Part shown: positions 1 through 10,200 of the stretch, piece after piece
How the letters are laid out: each line of letters starts with the position of its first letter
Position numbering within the stretch: the first letter of the stretch is position 1
Assembly (NCBI GenBank): GCA_003956705.1
Contig: QZCP01000145.1
Span: 36,292-100,291 of the forward strand
Direction of reading: 5' to 3'
Source of the DNA: Brevipalpus yothersi
Taxonomy: Eukaryota; Arthropoda; Arachnida; Trombidiformes; Tenuipalpidae
Length of the DNA: 64,000 nt
The notes under the pieces: model-generated
The model's database searches: none
Seen by the model: the letters and a program-made list of their open reading frames with translations, nothing else
What the model was told of the DNA's origin: nothing
Made by a program: the position numbers and the translations under genes

Positions 1-2005
1 CTGGAAAAGAGCAACAAATAATGGGACATAATCACACGGTAGGAGGACATGTTATATCAACCGGTCCTGTCGAAAACATGCCCCATGGTGTGCCAAAAGA
101 CCACTCACTTGCCCCAACTGGACAACTACCTTCACATTCTCAGCAGTCTCAGCAACAGCAAATGACAATAATAGCATGTCCGTGCTCAAGGGCCATTCTG
201 TCATCCTCTCCCATTCCTTCGTCCAATCCACCACCTTACTTAGCAGCAGCTACCGCATCAGGAACTAAGATATATGCGCAGCCACTTCAGCCTGCTACTA
301 TTGTTTCCAAAGAATCTCATTTTCCTGACGCTAGTGAAATAAGGCGTCGAGATGGCCTGAACGCATATCCTCACGTAGGTGATAAGCCTATAAAATCGGT
401 CTCTCAACCTGTCACCTCAGTTCCTAAATCAACTCCTCAAAACGAGTCTCCCCAACAGCCCCCATCGTCTGCCTCCTCCTCATCTCTATCATCTTCATCA
501 GCTTCAAATGCATCAAGTAATGGGTCGTCCAGCAGTGCTGGCAGTAGTCAAGAAAACGAGTCCAAAGATGAATTATCACAATTCGTTGAGAATGACATCC
601 AACGAATTGAGAGGATCAAGCGTAGATATTCTCTTAGCGATGAGGGCGATGATCCGACTTTCGGATTCGGGCATCGTCCCTCTGTTCGTGGAATTAAACC
701 TCGATATGGTACCACTAATGAGATCATACGGCATATGCAGCTTCAATTGAGGCCTGGAATGCAGTCACAAACAGCACCACAACCTGGAGCTCCTCAAAAC
801 ACTCCAAGACAAGCAATTGTTATGAGCACTCAAGCTATGTAAGTGTTTTGTTGAGATAGCCTCAAAAAATTTTGTTTCTCTCTCAAGTTTACTCACAATT
901 GAAAGAGGCCAATCTAGTGAAGTTATCGTTGAAATTCAACGACTTCACTTCCTTTGAAATGTTGATATATTGTTTTCAAATTTCAAGCACAATACCTTCT
1001 TAATGACACTTTGCTCATTTTTTTTCCTTTTATTTTAGAACCACACATCAACCACCCTTGACCGCTGCTGCTGCTCAACAACTTTATCAGCAACATGCTA
1101 TGGCCACTCATCTCATACCTGCGAACACTTCAGGAACTTTACCTGCTCAAACCTCTGTTCGACATGTTTATCTAGTTCCTCAAGGGCAAGGTCCTCGATA
1201 TACGGCGAGAACTGCTCAAGTGACGAGCTCAACACCTCGACTTCAACAAATATCTGGTCATTTTCAAGGGGGTCACATGACTATGCCAAATCCTGCCAGA
1301 GTGCGTATCATAAGTGGTACACCAGGCAGAGCTTTAAGGCCTGATCAAACAGGAGGAGTTGCTGATGGTACCATGACTCTGGGACGACCTGCATCTTCTC
1401 TGGGACATATTCTCATCCAAAGAAGTACACCTGAGGAGATGCAGCAAGCCGCGGCTCGATTGCGTGGTGAACCATGTCGTCATTGTGTAATGAATCCCAC
1501 TTACATGGCACGGCCTGTTTTAGTCACCTCCGGATCGATGGGGCTTGTGCCTGGCCAAGCTGCTGGAGATGGAAAAAATATTTGCATGCTACAGCACAAA
1601 ACCATTTCAATGCCAAATGTATCTCTCATCAAGTCAGTATCATCCACTCTATCATCATCATCATCGTCATCTTCTTCATCATCCCAAACTTTGACGATCG
1701 CTACTGGAAAAGACGTCAAAGATGAGAGAGGACTTCCGGAAGGAGCCAGCTCTTCTCCAACCCATGTGGCTGATGGGCCATTCTTTGAAAACAAGGACAA
1801 ACCATTGACAAACGGAAGCACCGGCACAGATTCACCTCCTATCGCAAACAAAGAGTCAAATAATAACAATCCGGATCTAGTCAAAGATGCAACTTCCTCT
1901 GCTTTAAAAGCCCAGAGAGCGACGCAAAGCGTCCAAAAAAGTGAGGACAAAACGTCAGCAGCTGCAAAAAAGCAGGGTGTGATCTACTATTCTATGAATG
2001 TCTGA
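1..2005 (+). CDS. Ser/Gln-rich protein of unknown function, C-terminal part (5' truncated)
   Basis: Two exons are visible: 1-838 (open to the left edge, reading frame from base 3) and 1039-2005, ending in TGA. The intron 839-1038 has a GTAAGT donor and a TTTTATTTTAG acceptor, and the frame continues across it (ATA codon). The protein is mostly low complexity: a Gln-rich patch near base 150, a Ser-rich run at 470-550, and a (TCA)n-encoded poly-Ser run at 1640-1690. A charged block at 575-760 stands out as likely conserved. It contains RIKRRYSLSDEGDDPTFGFG, a basophilic kinase-type site, followed by a basic helix-like stretch. A small Cys/His motif (CRHC) lies near base 1475. I do not recognise the family. 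A cytoplasmic or nuclear scaffold or regulator is only a guess. The ATG at 21 is internal, because the frame is open upstream. Confidence 0.75.
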
Positions 2006-3649
2006 TCGATTGGAAAAACTTTGGAAACAATGAGCTCAAAATACAGATTCCATCTACGAGTTGAGTGTTGAATCTCGATGCACTAAAAACCAAAGTTAGA
2101 TCTCATCTATTCTGCCTGCATGCTAATGAGCCAAAGTAATGGAAATCACAATTCGGTAGGCTTACAAATGCGGTGATGGTGCTAGATCAGTGCTCTACTC
2201 CCTCCACCATAGATTAGATTTCCATCAGACTGAGGATCAGCATTTGGAGAAAAAGAGAGGAAGAGATGATTCCTTTCGATAAATTCAATCTTCAATCATC
2301 ATGAAAAGATATGAAACATCATCTTGATTGGAAAAAATTTTTCATCTTACAATTAGGCGTGAGGCTTTCCAAAGAAATCTGGTTTCTTCTCCGTGCATCA
2401 CACAAGCATACGAAAAACGTAGGAGCTAGGGAGGATGTCAAGCTTTTCTTCGTTCGATCATGTGGCTCCTATAGATCGTTCTGCGAAGCATGTGCTCTTC
2501 AACCAACTTTTGGGTTGCTTCTTAAATGGTCTGATCTTTTGAGGCTTTAAAGATTGGATACTTATCATATTCACGTGTTTTGATTCATAATGCGTCAATT
2601 TTATGATCAACTTGAGCCTAGCACAACCGGAGGCTGCTCAAGTGTTGTGTAGAAGATTATCTCTTCTCCCTATTTTAGACGTCATACGAATTATTTCCCT
2701 TGCAAGAGATTTATGCTGATCCTTCCGAATCAGATTGACTAGATTGAGTTGTGCAAAAATCAAATGTTTGCTCAATCTTGAAATTCTGTTCAAAGCGAAC
2801 TCAGAACACAATGCACGTTTTTTTCGAAAGGTTTCGACTCATGCTCTTCCCCCTTGTATGGCCCTTCTAGCATTTCTCTACATCTCTTCCTCTCGCAAGC
2901 TTCAAAACTAATTCTTTATCCAAAGTTTTTGAAAACCCATTCTTCAGTGTGCCAATATTTGTATTTAATGATCGTATGGTTCATCAAGAATATCTGCAAA
3001 GACTGTGAGATGGAGCATCTTCCATGGATGAGAGTGATATTTTTTTCGCTCTCTCTTTCTGCTCAAAGAATTGTTGCGTAAATCTCCTGTGATAAAAGAG
3101 AGAGAATCGAAGAATATGAAAAGCTGAAGAATTGAATAGAATAATGATCGATCCTTTCTTCTTCCTCATCATCATCTTCCATACCTCTCCGGGTTGCAAA
3201 CTGAAACTTAAATATCTCCTGATTCCTTTTTGTCGGGCCTTTTTATTTTCATTATTATTTTCGGTCACATCTACCAAACCAAACACACCGATTTTACATA
3301 CACACACACGCATACAAACACTTACAACAAAACCGATAACCAAAAAGACAAGCATTTGTTTTATCATGTAATATTTAATTTTTTTTTCTCTCCACCACAC
3401 ACATCTGAACATCTGAATTTTACCTTTTTTTCCTTTTTTCATCTTTTTTTCACCCATATACATCATTAGAAAATCACAATTTATTATAATTCCAATCTAT
3501 TAATATGTACATTAGAACAATTTGCCAAAGCAAAACAGAAAAAAATTCAAATTCGAAAAAAAATTAACTGTTCCATTAATTCCGATAGATACAAGATTTG
3601 CTGAGAAAATTCTCCAATGAAAAAGCGATCATTTAGCATCTCTTTTTTT
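2006..3649. other. intergenic/3'UTR region between convergent genes
   Basis: No coding exon is supported here. The left part is presumably 3'UTR of the upstream Ser/Gln-rich gene. A short (CA)n-like tract lies at 3299-3330. On the minus strand an AATAAA (3480-3485) lies about 165 bases past the GLTP stop codon and is a plausible poly(A) signal for that gene. Confidence 0.6.
3480..3485 (-). terminator. candidate poly(A) signal for the GLTP gene
   Basis: AATAAA on the minus strand, about 165 bases downstream of the GLTP stop codon. It is a canonical hexamer in the right place; use is inferred. Confidence 0.4.
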
Positions 3650-4294
3650 TCATTCAAGTTTTTTTAGCAATAAGTTTATCTTACTTATTATCTCATCCAA
3701 GTGGGATGCATACAATTTTATCTCTCTAAGAAGCTCTTCTTCTCGCTGAAATTGAGGATCATCTCCAACACCTTTGATATTGACGCGCTCAAAAAGAGGA
3801 GTGAAAAGCTTTTCCCGGCTGGGAGCCGCTTTGAGGCACAAAAAGACTACATTTTGGACGATAAAATTGTGATATTGGCGAAGAGTTTTTTGATAAGCCT
3901 CGGTGAATAAAGGTGTAAGATTCTCATTTTTGACTCCTTTCTCATGATCCTTGATATATAGTTGCAAAAATTGATTGACATATTCTAGGGCGCGGTTTAA
4001 CCAGATGAGAGCATTCAATTCATTTTTTGGCTCAGGAACCTGATGGGCCAGATGATATTCGATCACATCTTCAACAGTAACAAATTTGAAACGCTCATCT
4101 TCACGAGTGGAATGCAAGGTTGCTATGTTTGTGCTCATATCTAATCGGACAGGCATGAAAACGGTGCCGAAAGTTGAGATAAACTCAACCAGGCTTGTGC
4201 TCGCCTCCAGAAATGGTAGCAATTCGATCGGCTTGTCTTTTTCGCAGACTGGAAACAGTCTGTAATGAAAAATTTGTGATTCAGTTTCAGCCAT
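3650..4294 (-). CDS. glycolipid transfer protein (GLTP) domain protein
   Basis: Intronless 214-residue ORF with an ATG start at 4294 and a TGA stop. GLTP-fold proteins carry glycosphingolipids or ceramide-1-phosphate between membranes in the cytosol. The protein matches the family along its whole length, which is close to the ~209 residues of animal GLTP. The headgroup-site residues are recognisable: D52 and N56 in LDMSTNIATL (human D48, N52), W98 in ALIWLNRAL (human W96) and H142 in YHNFIVQ (human H140), followed by the AAP motif. The lysine that normally sits three residues after the Asn (human K55) is Thr59 here. No signal peptide or membrane helix is seen. Lipid specificity cannot be decided from sequence; GLTP or a CPTP-like member are both possible, and the size favours GLTP proper. 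Confidence 0.93.
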   Translation of the reverse strand: MAETESQIFHYRLFPVCEKDKPIELLPFLEASTSLVEFISTFGTVFMPVRLDMSTNIATLHSTREDERFKFVTVEDVIEYHLAHQVPEPKNELNALIWLNRALEYVNQFLQLYIKDHEKGVKNENLTPLFTEAYQKTLRQYHNFIVQNVVFLCLKAAPSREKLFTPLFERVNIKGVGDDPQFQREEELLREIKLYASHLDEIISKINLLLKKLE

Positions 4295-4993
4295 ACTCGA
4301 TTCGTTTAATCAGCTGAAAATATTCATCCACAAGTATGTGTGTGAATTGCTCCAGGTAACAGAATGTGAAATATGATGAGTTGATGGGTTGTTGCTCAAT
4401 GCACTTCGTTGCGAGTACTGATAAGAGTAACTCTAGATTACTCAAGAAGGGATGATTAAAATTCTTTGAGACACAGATGATAATTGGAATATTTTGAATG
4501 CAACAATGGTGTTAATCTTGAATCTATTTAAATCACTATATCGTCTGGGTCGGCGAAGAGAATTTCAAGAACGAAATGTATACAATATGTATTGCAATAT
4601 GTCACAAGCCAAAAGCACGTTAATTTGAAAATACAAACGATTATTCAAAGGATGGTGAGAATAGTATATCATTTCATGTGCTCTATGAGTTGAAAATTTC
4701 AATTTGAAATCCCATGTAAATGAAATTATTTCTCAAGAACTCAAAATATTCCAGCTGATTTGGTCTCTAGATGACGCTGTTTCTTAGAAATCGGAATTCA
4801 ACATCGTTCTGACTGTAGTTCGCAATTCGTGAAGGTTCTCATTTGATTTCAAATCAATTTGATAGGTAAATTGAAGTTATAATCTATAGTGGATCAGCTG
4901 TATTCATCAGTCTACATCAACAAATTAATTGGCCCATTCAAGTTGATATTTATGAGATTAATGACTTTGGAGATCATGAGTGGAAAATATCTA
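4295..4993. other. intergenic region upstream of GLTP
   Basis: No ORF, repeat or RNA gene is supported. It should contain the GLTP promoter (minus strand) and ends at the left edge of the duplicated B3GALNT2 segment. Confidence 0.5.
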
Positions 4994-5778
4994 TAAAAAT
5001 AGAACAAATTATTGGACCCTACAGTATTACCAATCGTTTTGGGAAAATAATCACAAATTTGGAACACTTTGGATGAAAATTCGAGAAAAAAATTAGCCTC
5101 GATGAAAATCTATCATTCTGAGAATCTTTCAAGTAGCTAAAAGATTTTTTTTATCGAGCTCAGAATGATAGTATTTCTTGATCTCTAATGGTTTGAGCTG
5201 ACAACGAGAGAAATGCTCCAAACGAGGTTGATCCTCAGCACAAGACCAGCGTTGATCCTATTGATTGAACAAGCAAAAATGATAAGAATTAACAACTCGT
5301 GGATAAATCTTCTTGTTACATCTCACCTGAATATACTTAGGAAGAAGCGGAACGAGCCAAATTCCCAGGCTGGTATCTTCGCCCTGTGAATTGAAAAGGA
5401 GTGAATGCACTTTCAAGTTGCAGAGATGCTTTCAGAGTGTACCTGAAAATGATACAAGTATTCTGAATTTTCAGCAATCCATTTAACAAGTGAGTTAAGT
5501 TAACATTAAGTGACCAGATCCACAAGCGAAGCTCGGGTATACAGAACATGGATAATCACTCTCGGCCCATTTCCCGTACATTTGAATCAATAAATTTTTC
5601 CGAAAACTGAAAATTTGTAAGATAGAATGAGATAGTAAAGATATAACGGTAATTGTAACTCACTTTCCCCACCAAAAGTCAGAGGTTTCATGTAAATCTT
5701 TCAATGCCGAGATTATTTTCCTCAAATCAAGGATACAGTCCTCATCAGTCTTAATGAGATGATCGAACTCGAAATCTT
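4994..5778 (-). pseudogene. partial pseudogene copy of B3GALNT2 (last four exons)
   Basis: Near-identical direct copy of 7327-8108, covering the DDD-motif exon, the FACGSG exon, the GED exon, the terminal exon, their introns and some 3' flank. Because introns are retained, it arose by DNA-level duplication, not retroposition. Disabling changes are visible. The first base of homology lies inside exon 6, so no start or upstream exons are present. The catalytic triad reads DED instead of DDD, and the following Phe is Ile. Relative to the intact gene there is a net 4-base insertion at about 5490-5500, which shifts the frame and creates an early stop directly after GSGHLM. About 20 scattered differences suggest a fairly recent event. 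Confidence 0.93.
4994..5778 (+). repeat. direct repeat, copy 1 of about 0.78 kb
   Basis: Pairs with 7327-8108 in the same orientation at roughly 97 % identity by eye. Homology starts at AAAATAGAACAAATTATTGG and stops after GAAATCTT. The two copies flank about 1.55 kb of unrelated sequence with the zinc-finger ORFs. Confidence 0.95.
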
Positions 5779-6480
5779 TCCCAGTTTGGCTGCCCAATCT
5801 TTTCCCAATGGGGCATGTTTTAGTGCCATTTCCTTTGGGTTCATCATCTCAAGCTCTGGTGCCTTGGTTGTTTGGACTACTCTGAGATGTGTTGTTTCCA
5901 TATGATTCCTCAGAAGTGGTTGATCCTTGAAGCTGGCTTGACACGCTACGCAAAACCATTTCTCTTTCTTTTTGCAGAATGCTTCTGCTATCAGGACGTT
6001 CAAGATGTTTTCGGTCACCTTTACTTTGGTCTCTCCCCATATTGTGTAGAGTACCCAAAGTATGTTCAATGGTATTGCTCGACTCACCAGTTGAGTTGGT
6101 TTCTTGAATTTGCTCAGCTTTTTTAACCCAATCCAGGTATCAGTTTGGTTTGAGTTTTTGATCATCCAATACTTGATCATTTCCGCCATCACTTCTCGAG
6201 TGACGTCCAGAGAATATTTCTCGGTCATCAGAAGTTTCTTCCTGGCTCGATTCATTCCTTCTTTTACCTGATGTGGGGTAGACTTCTCTTGGATTTTCCG
6301 GATTTCTTGGGCTTCTTGATCCTCTTGAATTTCCATACCTGAAGTCCCCTCTCCCACGATGAATCGATCGTTGGACATTATATCTTTGATCCAGCTTTCT
6401 GAACTCATATTGTTGATTTCTTTTTGCTCTGACTCTAAAACCAGCTCTTCTATTAGGACGTGATGGTTTAGAGAATTCAA
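5722..6480 (-). CDS. C2H2-type zinc-finger ORF (ORF2), hypothetical
   Basis: A 252-codon ORF from an ATG at 6480. Residues about 170-200 carry one C2H2-like finger, WFCVACQASF...RNHMETTH (C-x2-C-x12-H-x4-H), with spacing compatible with zinc binding. The preceding segment (NILWVLYTIWGETK...) resembles the segment before the finger in the neighbouring ORF1, so the two are paralogous. The N-terminal half is Glu/Gln/Lys-rich and unrecognised. The last 20 or so codons run out of frame into the duplicated B3GALNT2 exon, so the C-terminus was created by the duplication junction. A second open frame (6140-6523) overlaps the N-terminal half and could be the real N-terminal exon instead. Whether it is expressed is unknown; it could be a young gene, a decayed gene or a mobile-element remnant. 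Confidence 0.5.
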   Translation of the reverse strand: MNSLNHHVLIEELVLESEQKEINNMSSESWIKDIMSNDRFIVGEGTSGMEIQEDQEAQEIRKIQEKSTPHQVKEGMNRARKKLLMTEKYSLDVTREVMAEMIKYWMIKNSNQTDTWIGLKKLSKFKKPTQLVSRAIPLNILWVLYTIWGETKVKVTENILNVLIAEAFCKKKEKWFCVACQASFKDQPLLRNHMETTHLRVVQTTKAPELEMMNPKEMALKHAPLGKDWAAKLGKISSSIISLRLMRTVSLI

Positions 6481-6523
6481 GGAATGTGTTCACTAGTTTG
6501 ATGATTTGATTACCATCCATCAA
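6140..6523 (-). CDS. alternative Arg/Ser/Gly-rich ORF overlapping ORF2
   Basis: A 127-codon ORF starting with two ATGs at 6523, in a different frame from ORF2. It is rich in Arg, Ser and Gly (RGRGDFRYGNSRGSRS region), like RNA-binding RS/RG tails. Only one of the two frames is likely to be the real protein. A splice from this frame into the downstream zinc-finger frame is also possible, for example from the GTATTG donor near 6166. I cannot decide from sequence alone. Confidence 0.3.
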   Translation of the reverse strand: MMDGNQIIKLVNTFLEFSKPSRPNRRAGFRVRAKRNQQYEFRKLDQRYNVQRSIHRGRGDFRYGNSRGSRSPRNPENPREVYPTSGKRRNESSQEETSDDREIFSGRHSRSDGGNDQVLDDQKLKPN

Positions 6524-6870
6524 CTATCAATTGAAGAGACACAAAACTAAATGATATCAATCACTAACCAATTTGAAATAAAGACAAGAGAAAACTTTAT
6601 GAGGATCGAATTAACAGTGACTTGATCTCAAACAAATGAAGCTGCAACTGATAGTTATTCTATGATATAAAGTAATCATTTCAAACAAGATTTCTTCGGT
6701 GTGAGATCATTCCTAAAAATGATGCAATAAATGACCGTTATAAAGATCAAGCGACCGTTATGAAAGGGAGCGTGGTAAAAATGAATTCATTCTATTGCTA
6801 TTTTCTTGTATTAGGATGACTGTAAATCCTTTATTATTATGAAGATACGTTCAAATAATTTTGATGCGAA

Positions 6871-7320
6871 TTATTTTTTATGTTTTAAGGCTTTAGTTTT
6901 CTGATAAGTATCGTAAGCTTTTGGTCTCTTTTTCTTCTGGTATTTAACAATATTCTGTTCATTAACAAACCTGATATACATGCACTCTATCCAGTCACCA
7001 TCAATTTTGAACTCTTTCCGTAGACCGCATTTCAAAAAATTATCATCTTTTGGGAGTTTTTTATGGACAGTAGAACCGCATACACAACTATTATTCCCAC
7101 CATGGACCTTGTGATAATGTACCAGAAAACTATTAGTAGACTGCATTGATCCAGTGCACCATGGACAATAATATCTTTTCTTGTGTTTAAGAACACTTTT
7201 GGCAGAAAGCATAAAATTGATCCCGGTATCGAGTAGAGGAATTTTCTCATTAGCCCATAGATCAATGGTGATCTTAAGAACTTCAACTGGAGTGGGGACG
7301 TGGACTTGATTTCTTTTCAC
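6871..7320 (-). CDS. C2H2-type zinc-finger ORF (ORF1), hypothetical
   Basis: About 149 codons open on the minus strand, ending in TAA at 6871. The first in-frame codon used here is GTG at 7320; there is no ATG, and the frame stays open into the repeat until a TAG near 7351. It is therefore more likely an exon or a truncated gene than a complete ORF. It holds a finger YYCPWCTGSM...VHYHKVH (C-x2-C, then H-x3-H), a second CVCGS Cys pair, and a Lys-rich tail. The stretch DLWANEKIPLLDTGINFML aligns with IWGETKVKVTENILNVLI of ORF2, so the two are paralogs. The ORF begins at the very edge of repeat copy 2. No function is assigned. Confidence 0.5.
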   Translation of the reverse strand: MKRNQVHVPTPVEVLKITIDLWANEKIPLLDTGINFMLSAKSVLKHKKRYYCPWCTGSMQSTNSFLVHYHKVHGGNNSCVCGSTVHKKLPKDDNFLKCGLRKEFKIDGDWIECMYIRFVNEQNIVKYQKKKRPKAYDTYQKTKALKHKK

Positions 7321-7326
7321 ATATCG

Positions 7327-8108
7327 AAAAATAGAACAAATTATTGGACTCTACAGTATTACCAATCGTTTTGGGAAAATAATCACAAATTTGGAACACT
7401 TTGGATGAAAATTCGAGAAAAAAATTAGCCTCGATGAAAATCTATCATTCTGAGAATCTTTCAAGTAGCTAAAAGATTTTTTTTATCGAGCTCAGAATGA
7501 TAGTATTTCTTGATCTCTAATGGTTTGAGCTGACAACGAGAGAAATGCTCCAAACGAGGTTGATCCTCAGCACAAGACCAGCGTTGATCCTATTGATTGA
7601 ACAAGCAAAAATGATAAGAATTAACAACTCGTGGATAAATCTTCTTGTTACATCTCACCTGAATATACTTAGGAAGAAGCGGAACGAGCCAAATTCCCAG
7701 GCTGGTATCTTCGCCCTGTGAATTGAAAAGGAGTGAATGCACTTTCAAGTTGCAGAGATGCTTTCAGAGTGTACCTGAAAATGATACAAGTATTCTGAAT
7801 TTTCAGCAATCCATTTAACAAGTGAGTAAGACATTAAGTGACCAGATCCACAAGCAAAGCTTGGGTATACAGAACATGGATAATCACTCTCGGCCCATTT
7901 CCCGTAGATTTGAATTAATAAATTTTTCCGAAAACTGAAAATTTGTAAGATAGAATATGAGATAGTAAAGATATAACGGTAATTGTAACTCACTTTCCCC
8001 ACCAACAGTCAGAGGTTTCATGTAAATCTTTCAATGCCGAGATTATTTTCCTCAAATCAAGGAAACAGTCATCATCAGTCTTAATGAGATGATCAAACTC
8101 GAAATCTT
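7327..8108 (+). repeat. direct repeat, copy 2 of about 0.78 kb (parental copy)
   Basis: Same sequence as 4994-5778. This copy continues without a break into the rest of the intact B3GALNT2 gene on the right, so it is the parental one. Confidence 0.95.
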
Positions 8109-9421
8109 CAACCATACTAGAGAGAAGTGGAATCAGCTTGTTGAAATCGAACAGTATATCATTAGATAATTCAAGAAAATATTACCTCCTCATGAAGAGC
8201 GAGAGTTTCCAAGACAGATTTCTATAAGTTTCTAACAAATCTATTATGATAAGATCGGAATTGAGTGCCGATTCGATTTTTAATTTTTCTTCTATTTCCA
8301 CTAGGCTCTTTGAATGCCTTCTGAAAAGCTCAGAACTCATCTCCGAATGATTGAGCATTTGGGTTAGATCAGCTGGAAATATTCGAAGGATTAGAAAATT
8401 GGAAAAACTCATCATTATCATTATTTCTTACATTTAGCTCGCATTACTAAGTCAATCGGTGGTAAATTTTCAATGGTAAAAACTTCCGAGTTGTAATCAT
8501 TCAAATCGAAATAGATCTGGAAGACCGATAAAAAACATTCATGAAGTTGAGCTATCACTTTCTTGAACTTCAACTCACTCTTAGAATTTCTATTAGCTTT
8601 GAATTGAAATTCCAATTGATTTTCCAATCAGAAAGGAGAAGTGACCAGTCCTCATCAAGTTCAATATGAATGTGCCAAATAGACCCTTTTCGTAACACGA
8701 ATTCGGATTCAAATGTATAATAGGTAAATTTTTCTTCTGCTTGACTAGGTTTGACTGTCGTGTTCAAAGTTAAAACCTATTAAAACAAAAACTCATTTAT
8801 TTGAGGTAAATCCTAGAATGCATCGAGCATACCTGATTGTCAACATCTCGAATAATTAAGTTAGGTGAACGCGAGGTCAATTCTTTCGGCAAACCAATTT
8901 TCAAGATGTGGACATCATGATGAACCTGAGAGAAAAAGAAATATCAATGAAATGAAGATAAAGTTCCAAAACTTCTAAGTTCTTAAGTGCAAAAAACTCA
9001 CTCGAAAAGTGTATCCGTTGTAAAGTTTTTTCAGATATTTTTGATAGGTCTTTCCCTCTTCTTCCTCCTTAACCAGTGAATGAACTTCAGGTTTGGAATC
9101 CTCAGTAATATTGAGTTCCCAGCGAGTACAAGAAAGAGCATCTTTACGTAACTCCAATGGAATGTCACAATCTCTGCCACCAATTATGAAGAATGGCTGG
9201 ATCGTGATGTTCATGGTTTTAGATATAAGTTCTAGTTCATTAAGCCATGTTTGTCGTATTGCTTGTCGGTTCTCAAAGTTTTCTCTTTTCGAGAGTATAC
9301 CGATGATCAAATCAACCTTTTTCAGCTTTTTTCGATAAATCATGGGATATAGTAACATAGAGATAGCTAAAATCAAGATCGTCAACCATATTAAGCATCT
9401 TGATCGAAGGAAATTATTCAT
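7461..9421 (-). CDS. B3GALNT2: UDP-GalNAc:beta-1,3-N-acetylgalactosaminyltransferase 2
   Basis: Nine exons, minus strand: 9002-9421, 8833-8925, 8579-8776, 8432-8516, 8186-8372, 7994-8116, 7775-7934, 7659-7715, 7461-7589. All introns are GT-AG and the frame is continuous, giving 483 residues (human 500). The family adds beta-1,3-GalNAc in the ER/Golgi, including on O-mannosyl glycans of alpha-dystroglycan. Order: type II signal-anchor helix at about 9-29; the first GT31 motif (RQAIRQTW); the long insertion typical of B3GALNT2; TYRN; KTDDDC with the metal-binding DDD at 342-344; WWGN; FACGSG; GEDTSLGIW at 423 onward. These motifs match B3GALNT2 specifically rather than B3GALT6 or other GT31 enzymes. 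The start is the first ATG before the signal anchor. Head-to-head with mL44. Confidence 0.95.
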
Positions 9422-10200
9422 TCTTTGAGGAATGAAATAATCGATCTTCTCAATCGGTATGAATGAATTTGATCACGGATTTTCATGTAACCATTATCTA
9501 GAGCAGACTCAAAGCTCCTGAGGTTGTAAGTCCACAAAAGATGCGAAACTCATAATCAACTCAATCATCTTCCCCATGATTATTTTAACAGTCAATTTCG
9601 ATCACAATCAAAAAGCTCACTAGATGAGTCAGAAATTAAATGCTGTGTTATCAAAAGTGGTAATTCAATTGAGGTTTACCAACTGAATTATCTAATAATG
9701 ATTTGACTACGTGAACAAACTGTCCATTGGCACAGAACCATCATTGATCACAATTTGAATCAAATTGAGTTGAGTTGATTGTTGCTGTTGTTTCTAGAAA
9801 TCGAAATCGTGATGTGCTGGTTGATCAAGAGAATGAATGAAACTGAAATCAGTAGGAGAGTATTGATTGTTGAAACTTATTGTAGATATATATATCAGAT
9901 AACTTCAGGTAATAATGTGACGATATTTTCATTAAGTATTCAAATTATTTATTAAACATCGATACAAAGTTAACCAAAACAAACACATTGTTTATGTGTT
10001 AATTGCCGCCTCTCAAATCAAACTATTTTGGAAGATTTTGCGCTGCTTGTTTTGGTTTACATTTTTTCACTCGAAAAACATGTGGCTTTTGGGTGAATGT
10101 TGTGTTTGGTGATGCTTGATAATGATTGTATTTAATTTTTAATTTGCAAATTTTCTGATTGATTGAATCGGTGGTGAGTGGAAAAACTTGACTGGTGAAG
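9422..10200. promoter_or_regulatory. shared divergent promoter region of B3GALNT2 and mL44
   Basis: 779 bases separate the two divergent start codons. It must hold both promoters and 5'UTRs unless untranslated exons lie elsewhere. There is an AT-rich tract around 9900-9960. I see no defined TATA, Inr or repeat element that I would commit to. Confidence 0.45.

Noticed and set aside
4994..8108. LTR retrotransposon interpretation of the two 0.78-kb direct repeats
   Set aside because: The repeats are B3GALNT2 exons and introns, not LTRs: no TG...CA ends, primer-binding site or reverse-transcriptase/integrase sequence in the 1.55-kb interior.
8421..8627. Apparent frameshift between two B3GALNT2 ORFs near 8580
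   Set aside because: Explained by a 62-base intron (8517-8578) with a GTGAGT donor and a TCTTCCAG acceptor.
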